NCBI GenBank assembly: GCA_964608965.1 | Contig: CAZSPZ010000002.1 | Coordinates: forward strand, 124,001-188,000 | Length of the DNA: 64,000 nucleotides | Direction: 5' to 3' | Source of the DNA: UBA10908 sp964608965 | Lineage (GTDB): Bacteria; Bacillota; Clostridia; Peptostreptococcales; Anaerovoracaceae | Shown here: piece by piece, positions 52,058 through 60,638 of the stretch | How the letters are laid out: each line of letters begins with the position of its first letter | Position numbering within the stretch: position 1 is the first letter of the stretch | Notes under the pieces: generated by a model | Database searches by the model: none | What the model saw: the letters and a program-made list of their open reading frames with translations, nothing else | Told to the model about the DNA's origin: nothing | Made by a program: the position numbers and the translations under genes

Positions 52058-52990
52058 ATGAAGATATTAGTAACGGGAGCTGCTGGTTATATTGGTTCCG
52101 TTTTAGTTCCAATACTCTTGCGTGAGGGGCACGAGATAGTTGCACTTGATAATTTTATGTTTAAACAAAATTCTTTGCTCGACTGTTGTGATAATGAAAA
52201 CTTTAAAATAGTCCGTGGAGATGTTCGCGATTTGGAATTAGTAAAAAAACTCTTAAAAAGAATAGATATTGTTATTCCCCTAGCATGCTATACTGGAGCG
52301 CCTATTTCAAATGTTGACCCGTGGTCGGCAAGAGCTGTGACTAAAGACGCTGTTATTAGCATGTTGGAATTATTGGATTCTTCACAAAAGATTATCTATC
52401 CTAATACTAATTCGGGGTATGGAGTTGGACAAAATGGGGCTTTTTGCACGGAAGAGTCCTCGCTAAATCCACTTTCATTATATGGTTCTCTCAAAGTGGA
52501 TACAGAAAAAGCGATTTTAAAGAGAGGCAATGCTATAGTCTTTCGACTTGCGACCGTTTTTGGAAGTAGCCCCAAAATGAGGCTGGACTTATTGGTAAAC
52601 GATTTTGTATATAGGGCGTATACAGACAAGTTCATTGTACTTTTTGAAGCCGATTTTAAAAGAAATTATATTCACGTAAGAGATGTTGCAGATGCTTTTC
52701 TATACGCCATCGATAACTTTGATGCTATGAAAGATAATGTTTTTAATCTAGGGCTGAATGAAGCTAATTTAAGCAAGCGAGAGCTTTGTGCTGTCATTAA
52801 AAAGCACATACCTGATTTTTATTATGTGGAAGCAGTTATAGGCGAAGATATTGACAAGCGCAATTATATTGTAAGCAATGAAAAACTTATTAATGCAGGG
52901 TTTAAGGCTAGAAGAACAATAGATCATGGAATTGAAGAATTAATTAATGCATATAATATTCTGCATAAAGCCGAATATTATAACGTATAG
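52058..52990 (+). CDS. NAD-dependent epimerase/dehydratase (extended SDR)
   Basis: A 310-residue extended SDR with the NAD loop MKILVTGAAGYIGSVLVP, the active-site block YPNTNSGYGVG and YGSLK (YxxxK). FKRNYIHVRDVADAFLYAI and FNLGLNEANLSKRELC are standard sugar-binding regions. It may oxidise or reduce C4 of the nucleotide sugar, epimerise it, or reduce the branched product. It could supply the 4-keto sugar the ColD-like enzyme needs, as related SDRs do for GDP-heptose in Campylobacter (inference). The ATG follows AAAGGGGAAAG. Confidence 0.85.
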   Translation: MKILVTGAAGYIGSVLVPILLREGHEIVALDNFMFKQNSLLDCCDNENFKIVRGDVRDLELVKKLLKRIDIVIPLACYTGAPISNVDPWSARAVTKDAVISMLELLDSSQKIIYPNTNSGYGVGQNGAFCTEESSLNPLSLYGSLKVDTEKAILKRGNAIVFRLATVFGSSPKMRLDLLVNDFVYRAYTDKFIVLFEADFKRNYIHVRDVADAFLYAIDNFDAMKDNVFNLGLNEANLSKRELCAVIKKHIPDFYYVEAVIGEDIDKRNYIVSNEKLINAGFKARRTIDHGIEELINAYNILHKAEYYNV

Positions 52991-52995
52991 AATGC

Positions 52996-54024
52996 GTGAA
53001 TCAGATGTTTGACATGATAAAGCAGCATCTTCGAAAATCAAAGTACGCCTTCATATTTTTATGGCTGTACAGACCTATTTACAACTGGAAATGGCGAGAG
53101 CGAAGAATATTTACTGGTGGAAGTGATAATCTTGATAAGACTTTTTTCGTTATAAGAAGAGCGGGTAGGCACACCGACATTTTTTCAAATTTTTTAGTAT
53201 TTTTAGGATGGATTAATTATGCGCGTGAAAAAGGATATATACCAGTTATCGATATGATGTCATACCCAAATGTCTATTTATACGCAAATCAAATTGGGAA
53301 ACTTAATGCATGGGAATTCTTTTTTAAACAGCCTTATTGCGATAATAAAAGATATTCTGTAGAGGATGTATATAAAAGTAAAAATGTTATACTATCTAGC
53401 GGTGTGAAATACCCCTATATGCCAGTTGATAGCCTTGAGTTTCTTGAGAATCCAAGTAAAGTTAATTTTTGGAATGAATTATATATTAAGTGTCTTGAAT
53501 TTAGTGATGATGCATCAAAATATATTAATGAGCAGTGCGAAAGTCTATTTAACAAAAGAAAGAAATTTTTAGGTATTCATTGTCGGGGAACTGGTTATCG
53601 TCTTTTAAGATCATCCCCCAAAAACAGCGTAGGTAATCCTTTACAGCCATCCATTGATAAAATGCTTGAAAGAGCATGCGAGGTAAAGCGTATGCATAAT
53701 TGTGATGGAGTGTTTTTAGCGACAGAAGATGTTGAATATTTCAATATTTTTAAAGAATTTTTTGGAAGCGATTTATTTACAGTGAATACAGAGTACATTG
53801 ATGCAAAAAATATTGATTTAATTGAAAATACTGACACAAACTTTACAACAGACAGAATTGATGATAAAAGATTGAGGGGTCTTGAATACATCACAGCAAT
53901 GATTGCATATTCAAATTGTGATTACAGAATTTCCGGGATTAACAGTGGAACAATTGCTGCGTTGATAATCAACCCTAAACAAAGTGGGGCGTTCTACTAT
54001 GATGAAGGAAGAGGAGCAAAATAG
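52996..54024 (+). CDS. Fucosyltransferase-like glycosyltransferase (HxRGTGY motif), copy 1
   Basis: A 342-residue protein with a GTG start six bases after the previous stop; no clear Shine-Dalgarno sequence. The motif LGIHCRGTGYRLL near residue 195 resembles the HxRxGTDY nucleotide-sugar-binding motif of NodZ and O-fucosyltransferases, and FLATEDVEYFNIFKEFFG near residue 240 fits the second half of that GT-B fold. No signal peptide or strong membrane helix is seen, though the N-terminal 25 residues are hydrophobic and aromatic. It probably transfers a GDP-linked deoxy sugar from this cluster. The next gene is a paralogue. Confidence 0.7.
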   Translation: MNQMFDMIKQHLRKSKYAFIFLWLYRPIYNWKWRERRIFTGGSDNLDKTFFVIRRAGRHTDIFSNFLVFLGWINYAREKGYIPVIDMMSYPNVYLYANQIGKLNAWEFFFKQPYCDNKRYSVEDVYKSKNVILSSGVKYPYMPVDSLEFLENPSKVNFWNELYIKCLEFSDDASKYINEQCESLFNKRKKFLGIHCRGTGYRLLRSSPKNSVGNPLQPSIDKMLERACEVKRMHNCDGVFLATEDVEYFNIFKEFFGSDLFTVNTEYIDAKNIDLIENTDTNFTTDRIDDKRLRGLEYITAMIAYSNCDYRISGINSGTIAALIINPKQSGAFYYDEGRGAK

Positions 54025-55028
54025 TGACAAGCATAAGGCAAATCTTTAGAAGGTTCTATAAGATTGCAAGACCAATATATATCCCTTTAATGTATACATT
54101 ACAAGGTAGTAATTATATTAAGTGGCGAAAAAAGAAAATTTTTACAAAAGAAATCAAAGATCCTGATCTAAATTTTTATGTCATCAGGCGTACGACCACT
54201 CCTACTACGGGTTTGTTTTCAAATTATATATATGCACTTAACCATATACAATATGCCATCCAAAATGGATATATTCCAATTGTGGATTTTCAGACTTACC
54301 CTAATAGTTATTTATACCCAAATGAAGTGGGAATTATTAACTCGTGGGAATATTATTTTGACCAACCCATGAAATATAATTTGGATTATATAAAAAACTG
54401 CAAGAATGTTTTTTTCAGTAATGGAGTTTATTTAAAAGCTAGGCGACCTTTAGGAAATATTCCAGAATTTTTCAAAAGTGATTCAAATAGACAGTATTGG
54501 CATGAGATTGCTGCTCGTTACGTTAGAATGAATGAAAATACCATGCATTATATTGAAAATGAATACTCAAAACTTTTTGATTGTGAGAAGAAAATTTTAG
54601 GGGTGCATTGTAGAGGAACTGGTTATTCTCCCAAAGTGTCAAAAAATTTAGCCGCTCAGCCAAATGTAAAAGACATTATTGAAAAAGCTAAAGAAATTTA
54701 TAAAAAATATTCGTGTGATTTAATTTTTTGCACAACTGAGGATCCATATATTTTTCAAGAATTTAAAAATGCTTTTCAAGATATTTTAATTACACGGGAG
54801 AGCGTAAAATATGAATATGATATAGTAGAAGATCAAATGATTCCCATAGAAAACTATAACATAAATAAATATAAAGAAGGACTAGAGTATTTAACAGATA
54901 TGTACTTACTATCGAAGTGTGATTGCCTTGTTATGGGATACACCCTTGGGGCGGTTGGAGTTTGCATAATGTCAGAAGGATTTGAACATTCATACTTTTT
55001 TGATTTAGGAAAATATAGTGACAGATAA
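54024..55028 (+). CDS. Fucosyltransferase-like glycosyltransferase, copy 2
   Basis: A 334-residue paralogue of the upstream protein, with matching start region, YPNSYLYPNEVGIINSWEYYFDQP (compare YPNVYLYANQIGKLNAWEFFFKQP there), LGVHCRGTGYSPK and IFCTTEDPYIFQEFKNAF. The GTG start shares one base with the upstream TAG stop. The C-terminal halves diverge more than the N-terminal ones, which suggests different acceptors or donors after an older duplication. Confidence 0.7.
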   Translation: MTSIRQIFRRFYKIARPIYIPLMYTLQGSNYIKWRKKKIFTKEIKDPDLNFYVIRRTTTPTTGLFSNYIYALNHIQYAIQNGYIPIVDFQTYPNSYLYPNEVGIINSWEYYFDQPMKYNLDYIKNCKNVFFSNGVYLKARRPLGNIPEFFKSDSNRQYWHEIAARYVRMNENTMHYIENEYSKLFDCEKKILGVHCRGTGYSPKVSKNLAAQPNVKDIIEKAKEIYKKYSCDLIFCTTEDPYIFQEFKNAFQDILITRESVKYEYDIVEDQMIPIENYNINKYKEGLEYLTDMYLLSKCDCLVMGYTLGAVGVCIMSEGFEHSYFFDLGKYSDR

Positions 55029-55088
55029 ATACTCAACGGTAAAACTATATTGAGTCAATTATAAAAGCAGAATATATAGGGTGGGAGT

Positions 55089-56060
55089 ATGTACACAATA
55101 GCAATAATTGGAGCAGGCCAACTCGGGAGTCGTCATCTCCAGGCAATGAAAAAAGTAAAAGTACCATTGAGTATTTTCGTAATAGATCCCGATCAAAACT
55201 CGCTTGATACTGCAAAAGAGCGATATAGTACCTTTGGAGAAGGATTACATCAGCATTCTTTAAGATATTCGCAAAATTATGATAATATACCCAAGCGGTT
55301 AGATTTAGTAATAGTTGCATCTAGCTCTAACCCTCGTAAAAAAATCATTGAAGATATTCTTGAGTGTACGAATATAAAGTACTTAGTGCTCGAAAAAATA
55401 TTATTTTCAAAAGTTGAACATCTGAATCAAATCGAGAAACTTATAGAGCAGAAGTCCATTAAGACTTGGGTCAATTGCTCTATGAGAATGACTCCGATTT
55501 GGAAAGAAATAAAAAGTTATGTTGCTAGAGGCCCAATAAGATTTAAAGTGACGGGAGTGAATTATGGCTTAGTTACCAACATAATTCACTATTTAGACTA
55601 TATGTCTTATTTGACCGATTGTAATGATTTTAAGCTTAATTTAGAAAGCGTTTATAAAAATATTTATGAAAGTAAGCGGCCCGGTTATAAAGAACTAATG
55701 GGGACAATTATCGCGAAATATAAAGATGGAAGCGTAGGTCTTTTCGAATGTATTCCAGGGAGTGATATAAGCATAAATGTTGAAATAGCTTCAGGTTGTT
55801 CAAATGTAAAACTAAATTTAGTCAGTGAAGCAGGGGAGAGAAAAAATAGTTTGTCCCACAACTTTTCTGCTTTTGATTTTCATATCCCGTATCAAAGTGA
55901 ATTAACAACTGAATTTGTAAATTCACTCATTGAAACAGGTGAGTGCGAACTCCCGAAATATTCTGTTTCTGCAAAGACTCATAAACTAATGATGGCTCCT
56001 ATTATTAAGTTTTTAAATGAAAATACTGACTATAAAGAAAAGAATTTTCCGTTTACATAG
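55089..56060 (+). CDS. Gfo/Idh/MocA-type oxidoreductase
   Basis: A 323-residue protein with an N-terminal Rossmann fold (YTIAIIGAGQLGSRHLQAM) and a Gfo/Idh-type second half. The common EKP signature is altered: VLEKILFSK holds the glutamate and lysine but not the proline. Relatives oxidise, reduce or epimerise sugars using NAD(P). It starts behind GGGTGGGAG and is followed by a second member of the superfamily. Substrate unknown. Confidence 0.78.
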   Translation: MYTIAIIGAGQLGSRHLQAMKKVKVPLSIFVIDPDQNSLDTAKERYSTFGEGLHQHSLRYSQNYDNIPKRLDLVIVASSSNPRKKIIEDILECTNIKYLVLEKILFSKVEHLNQIEKLIEQKSIKTWVNCSMRMTPIWKEIKSYVARGPIRFKVTGVNYGLVTNIIHYLDYMSYLTDCNDFKLNLESVYKNIYESKRPGYKELMGTIIAKYKDGSVGLFECIPGSDISINVEIASGCSNVKLNLVSEAGERKNSLSHNFSAFDFHIPYQSELTTEFVNSLIETGECELPKYSVSAKTHKLMMAPIIKFLNENTDYKEKNFPFT

Positions 56061-56070
56061 AAGGAGAAAA

Positions 56071-57018
56071 ATGGCAACAAGAGTTTTATTAGTCGGCGCC
56101 GGACCGATGGCTGTTGAATATTCAAAGGTACTCAGTGCTTTGGGCATTGAACAAGTCGTCATCGGCAGAGGGAAGTGCTCTGCTGAAAGTTTTGAAATGC
56201 AGACAGGAATAGCGGTTATACGTAGAGGTCAGGAAATCATGCCGATGGGTTTCAAGGCATCTGATTTTCATGCTGCTATTGTAGCCACGAGCGAAGACAG
56301 TATAGGAATCGTGAGTAGAGAATTAGTGACATCGGGAATAAAAAAAATCCTAACAGAAAAGCCAGGGGGCCTCACACTGGAAGATATTAAAGCACTTAGG
56401 CAATGCGCTACCATGTATGGCGCTAATGTATTTATTGCATATAATCGACGATACTATTCTTCTGTTAAAAAGGCCCAAGAAATCATACGGGATGATGGTG
56501 GTGTAACTTCATTTCATTTTGAATTTACTGAATGGGGCAACATTATAAATTCCTTAAAAAAGCGCGATGGGATAAAAGAAGAATGGTTTTTAGCAAATTC
56601 AACTCATGTGATTGATCTTGCCTTTTTCTTAGGAGGTATCCCTAAAGAAATGACTTGCTACGTTTCGGGGGGTCTGCCATGGCAACCTAATAGTACAGTT
56701 TTTTCTGGTGCAGGACTTAGTGACAAAGGAGCGTTGTTTTCATACTGTGCTAATTGGGAATCTCCCGGCAGATGGGCAATTGAAATTCTCACTAAAAAGC
56801 ATAGGCTGATTCTAAAACCCTTGGAGAAGTTACAAATACAAAATATTGGAGAATTATCTATCGAGATGGTTGATTTAGATGATAATATCGATAGTATATA
56901 TAAACCCGGATTATATAGACAGACTGAAGCTTTTATTAATTGTGAAAACAAAAATTTGCTTAGTATAGATGAACAATGTCGCATGATAACTTTTTACCAG
57001 AAGATTAGAGGCTGGTAA
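56071..57018 (+). CDS. Gfo/Idh/MocA family oxidoreductase
   Basis: A 315-residue protein started at 56071 behind AGAAGGAGA; longer in-frame starts overlap the upstream gene. It has RVLLVGAGPMAVEYSK, the catalytic motif ILTEKPGGLTLEDI (EKP, about residue 95) and YNRRYYSSVKKA. The second half NSTHVIDLAFFLGG carries the histidine expected in the active site. It is only distantly similar to the upstream member, so the pair may perform successive redox steps on a sugar. Confidence 0.82.
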   Translation: MATRVLLVGAGPMAVEYSKVLSALGIEQVVIGRGKCSAESFEMQTGIAVIRRGQEIMPMGFKASDFHAAIVATSEDSIGIVSRELVTSGIKKILTEKPGGLTLEDIKALRQCATMYGANVFIAYNRRYYSSVKKAQEIIRDDGGVTSFHFEFTEWGNIINSLKKRDGIKEEWFLANSTHVIDLAFFLGGIPKEMTCYVSGGLPWQPNSTVFSGAGLSDKGALFSYCANWESPGRWAIEILTKKHRLILKPLEKLQIQNIGELSIEMVDLDDNIDSIYKPGLYRQTEAFINCENKNLLSIDEQCRMITFYQKIRGW

Positions 57019-57060
57019 TATTGATGTTCGAAATTCTTCTTATAACTACGAAGAGGGCCT

Positions 57061-57897
57061 ATGAAAAAACCTAAAGATAAAATTGAACAGCTAGAATATT
57101 ATGAAGCCTATGCATTTAGGCTGTATAATTTTCTTGCAAAGATTAAATTTCTACCTCACTTTGTAAGCAAGCATTCCCTTTTAAAGAGAAACAATTACCT
57201 TAAGAATATTGAAACTGATGAGTGCATTATTTGTGGGAATGGGCCGTCTTTAAACGAGTTCGAATTTAACAAAGTAAGCTTTATGCCAATCTTTACAGTG
57301 AATTGGTTTCATAAAGGGAACATTAAGCCAGAGGAAAATTTTTTATATCATATCGCAATTGATGATGCGTTTTACAAAGAAAAAGAATTTGAGATGTTGC
57401 TCGACGCATATCGTCTTGCTCCCAATACGAAATTTATTGTAAGATTAAGTGCAATGCGAGCATTAAAAACAAAAAAAATTCAGAAAGAGCGTTTTTACTA
57501 TATAAGTAATAAACTCATTCAATATGGTGATAATATTCAACTTGATATGACAAAAAATGTTACAGCCTGTGTTAATACAGTTTGTGCTGCTCTCCAATGT
57601 GCAATATTTATGGGGTACAAAAAAATATATATGATAGGGTGTGAAAGTAATTTTAACGATAATTACACTCATTTTTATAATAATAACCAGAAAGATGTAC
57701 CTAGCGATTGGCATTTTTCTTATAGATGGTTACATATCATGTATAACCATTTTGATGCACTGCAACATTATTCTGAAAAGAACAGTATTTCAATTTTCAA
57801 TATAACTCCTAACAGCTCTATTAGATCATTCCCTAAAATGTCGTTACAAGAATTTTACACGGAGCATGCAATCCCCAAAAGAGGTAATATTAAGTGA
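57061..57897 (+). CDS. GT42/DUF115-like protein, putative glycosyltransferase
   Basis: A 278-residue protein. CIICGNGPSLNEFEF near residue 57 matches the nucleotide-binding GNGPSL motif of GT42 sialyltransferases and DUF115 proteins, and TACVNTVCAALQCAIFMGYKKIYMIGCE (split around residue 170) fits their second half. The histidine-rich stretch following (NYTHFYNNNQ) is also family-like. Without CMP-sialic acid genes, the donor is unknown. Very AT-rich. Confidence 0.6.
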   Translation: MKKPKDKIEQLEYYEAYAFRLYNFLAKIKFLPHFVSKHSLLKRNNYLKNIETDECIICGNGPSLNEFEFNKVSFMPIFTVNWFHKGNIKPEENFLYHIAIDDAFYKEKEFEMLLDAYRLAPNTKFIVRLSAMRALKTKKIQKERFYYISNKLIQYGDNIQLDMTKNVTACVNTVCAALQCAIFMGYKKIYMIGCESNFNDNYTHFYNNNQKDVPSDWHFSYRWLHIMYNHFDALQHYSEKNSISIFNITPNSSIRSFPKMSLQEFYTEHAIPKRGNIK

Positions 57898-58520
57898 TAA
57901 TGTATTTATGGAGCAAATTGATAAAAAAAGCTCGAGGCAAGGCGGTTCTTAGAAGCAATATTTCACCCTATTCAAGGATTCAATCAGGAACTCATTGCGT
58001 GGATTCAAAGATGGACCGGTACTCATACTGTGGATATGACTGTTCAATCATAAATGCAACAATTGGTTCTTTTGTTTCTATTGCTAATAATGTTACAATT
58101 GGCGGAGCGCGACATCCATATGACTGGGTCTCGACTTCTCCCGTATTTTATGCTGATGTAAATACAAGTATAAATAGAAAATTTGCACGCAATAAAAGAC
58201 CAATAGAAAAATCCATCGTTATTGGCAATGATGTTTGGATAGGCGCTGGGTCATATATAAGCAACGGCGTTCACATTGGTAATGGAGCGGTTATTGCGAT
58301 GAATTCTGTTATAACAAAAGATATTCAACCGTATACTGTCGTTGGAGGTAACCCTTCAAAAACAATTAAAATGCGTTTTAATGACGACGTAGTCGAAAAA
58401 CTTCTGTTAATAAAATGGTGGGAATGGTCAGAGGAGAAACTAAACAGATATGGAAGTTATTTTAATGATATTAATGCTTTTTTGTTTATGATTGAACATG
58501 ACGAGGTTGCCCATGAATGA
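57894..58520 (+). CDS. Hexapeptide-repeat O-acetyltransferase (CatB/NeuD-like fold)
   Basis: A 208-residue left-handed beta-helix protein. The GTG at 57894 overlaps the upstream stop; AGAGGT fits its spacing better than the ATG at 57900. Repeats run through YCGYDCSIINATIGSFVSI and SIVIGNDVWIGAGSYISNG, with the catalytic histidine in GGARHPYDW. The end VVGGNPSKTIKMRF is typical of xenobiotic/sugar O-acetyltransferases. It probably acetylates a glycan sugar in the cytoplasm using acetyl-CoA. Confidence 0.85.
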   Translation: MIMYLWSKLIKKARGKAVLRSNISPYSRIQSGTHCVDSKMDRYSYCGYDCSIINATIGSFVSIANNVTIGGARHPYDWVSTSPVFYADVNTSINRKFARNKRPIEKSIVIGNDVWIGAGSYISNGVHIGNGAVIAMNSVITKDIQPYTVVGGNPSKTIKMRFNDDVVEKLLLIKWWEWSEEKLNRYGSYFNDINAFLFMIEHDEVAHE

Positions 58521-59520
58521 ATATATAAAAAATTCTATATTACTAATAACCGGAGGCACCGGTTCATTTGGAAATGCTGTTGTCGAACGATTTTTAAATA
58601 CAGACATTAAAGAAATTCGCATATTCAGCAGGGATGAAAAAAAGCAAAATGACATGCGCATTAGTTATAGCAACGAAAAGCTAAAATTTTACATAGGGGA
58701 TGTGCGAAATTTTGATAGCATCGACTTTGCAATGAAAGAGGTCGATTATGTTTTTCATGCAGCCGCGCTAAAGCAAGTTCCATCCTGTGAATTTTATCCT
58801 ATGGAAGCCGTTAAGACCAATATAGAAGGCACAGAAAACGTTCTTAATGCGGCCATAAAAAATGGAGTGAAAAGAGTAATATGTTTGAGTACGGATAAGG
58901 CTGCATATCCAATAAATGCAATGGGTATCAGCAAGGCTCTTATGGAGAAGGTGGCAACATCTAAAGCTCGTATGCTTGGAGAAAGATATCCCGTCATTTG
59001 TTGTACGCGATATGGAAATGTTATGGGGTCAAGAGGTTCTGTGATTCCCCTTTTTGAAAATCAAATTAAAGAAGGAAAGCCTTTAACTATAACGAATCCC
59101 GGTATGACTAGATTTATGATGACTATAGCAAATGCTGTAGATTTAGTCTTATACGCCTACGAAAATGGAAAGCAAGGAGATTTGTTTGTACAAAAGGCTC
59201 CAGCAGCTACGATTAAAACTCTAGCAGAAGCAATTTTAAAATACAAAGGTATTTCAAACTCAAAAGTAAACATAATAGGAACAAGGCATGGAGAAAAGTT
59301 ATACGAAACTCTACTTACTTGCGAAGAATCTTCCAAGGCAGTTGATCTCGGATTTTATTATAAAGTCCCAATGGATGTTCGCGATTTGAATTATGAAAAA
59401 TATTTTGAAGAAGGAAACTTTATACCCAAAGAAACAGAGAGTTATACTTCCAACAATACGAAGCGCCTTGCACTCGATGAAATGGTGCAGCTTCTTTTCG
59501 AGTATGGGATAAACAAATGA
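58513..59520 (+). CDS. UDP-GlcNAc 4,6-dehydratase/5-epimerase (FnlA/CapE/WbjB type)
   Basis: A 335-residue SDR started at 58513 behind ACGAGG, overlapping the acetyltransferase by eight bases. Motifs are LLITGGTGSFGNAVVERFL, FSRDEKKQNDMR, HAAALKQVPSCEFYPMEAVKTN, the active-site LSTDKAAYPINAMGISKALME (MxxxK instead of YxxxK) and the block GTRHGEKLYETLL. Together with the two following genes it forms the UDP-N-acetyl-L-fucosamine pathway: this first enzyme dehydrates UDP-GlcNAc and inverts C5. ATGA links it to the next gene. Confidence 0.92.
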   Translation: MNEYIKNSILLITGGTGSFGNAVVERFLNTDIKEIRIFSRDEKKQNDMRISYSNEKLKFYIGDVRNFDSIDFAMKEVDYVFHAAALKQVPSCEFYPMEAVKTNIEGTENVLNAAIKNGVKRVICLSTDKAAYPINAMGISKALMEKVATSKARMLGERYPVICCTRYGNVMGSRGSVIPLFENQIKEGKPLTITNPGMTRFMMTIANAVDLVLYAYENGKQGDLFVQKAPAATIKTLAEAILKYKGISNSKVNIIGTRHGEKLYETLLTCEESSKAVDLGFYYKVPMDVRDLNYEKYFEEGNFIPKETESYTSNNTKRLALDEMVQLLFEYGINK

Positions 59521-60638
59521 GAATTCTTATAACGGGCGCCAAGGGCTTTATCGGTAGGAATTTAGTGTTGGAACTACAAAATAGGCATTATGAAAATCTT
59601 CTGCTTTATGATGTAGACAATTCCCAGGATCAATTAGAAGAATATGTTGAGAGCTGTGACTTTATATTTCATTTGGCTGGAGTAAACCGTCCGCAAGATA
59701 CCAAAGAATATATGGAGGGCAATAGGGATTTCACTAAACATCTCCTCATGTTACTTGCTAGGCATAATAACAAGGCTACTATAGTAATGACCTCATCTAT
59801 CCAAGCGGCGTTAGACAATCCTTACGGTGTTAGTAAGTTGGCTGGCGAAGAAGCCGTTTTTTCTTATGGCAATGCGCTTGGCACGAACATATATATATTT
59901 CGGTTACCTAATGTGTATGGAAAATGGTGCCGCCCAAATTATAATTCAGTTGTTGCAACATTTTGTTATAACATTGCCCATGATATACCAATACAAATTA
60001 TCGATGAAAAAAAGTTGATTAATCTTGTTTATGTCGAGGATGTAGTAAAATCTTTAGTTGGCGTGCTAGAACAAGAACAACCATCTAAAAAGGGTAAATA
60101 TTGTTCTGTAAATGAAGTCGACTCTACAACTGTTGGAAATCTGGCTCATATAATAAAATCATTTAGGATGGAGCGAAATAATTTATGTGTTGCTAATATG
60201 AAAGAGCGATTTATAAAATCCTTGTATAGCACATACATGAGCTACCTTCCAGAAAATTCTTTTAATTACCCCTTGACCTCCCACATAGACTCTAGGGGGT
60301 CATTTACTGAAATATTAAAACAAGATTATTACGGCCAAATTTCTGTCAATGTCATTAATACTGGTATTACAAAAGGTAATCATTGGCATCACCATAAAGT
60401 GGAAAAATTTATAATTTTATCAGGCGAAGCATCCGTTAAATTTCGTAAAGTTTCAGCATACGAAAGAAACGAAATTATCGAATATTGTGTTAGTGGAAAA
60501 AACCTAGAAGTAATAGATATTCCTCCTGGGTACGTTCATAATATTACCAACACGGGCTCGACAGAGTTAGTTGTACTGATGTGGATCAACGAGCCTTTCA
60601 ACCCGGAAAGTCCGGACACTTACTTTTTGGAGGTATAA
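59517..60638 (+). CDS. UDP-sugar epimerase/reductase with cupin domain (FnlB/CapF/WbjC type)
   Basis: A 373-residue two-domain enzyme. The N-terminal SDR (ILITGAKGFIGRNLVLEL; active site SSIQAALDNPYGVSK) is followed from about residue 250 by a cupin domain with metal ligands in TKGNHWHHHKVEKFIILSG. This arrangement is specific to the second step of UDP-L-FucNAc synthesis, where the cupin epimerises C3 and the SDR reduces C4. Start overlaps the upstream stop by ATGA. Confidence 0.93.
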   Translation: MRILITGAKGFIGRNLVLELQNRHYENLLLYDVDNSQDQLEEYVESCDFIFHLAGVNRPQDTKEYMEGNRDFTKHLLMLLARHNNKATIVMTSSIQAALDNPYGVSKLAGEEAVFSYGNALGTNIYIFRLPNVYGKWCRPNYNSVVATFCYNIAHDIPIQIIDEKKLINLVYVEDVVKSLVGVLEQEQPSKKGKYCSVNEVDSTTVGNLAHIIKSFRMERNNLCVANMKERFIKSLYSTYMSYLPENSFNYPLTSHIDSRGSFTEILKQDYYGQISVNVINTGITKGNHWHHHKVEKFIILSGEASVKFRKVSAYERNEIIEYCVSGKNLEVIDIPPGYVHNITNTGSTELVVLMWINEPFNPESPDTYFLEV

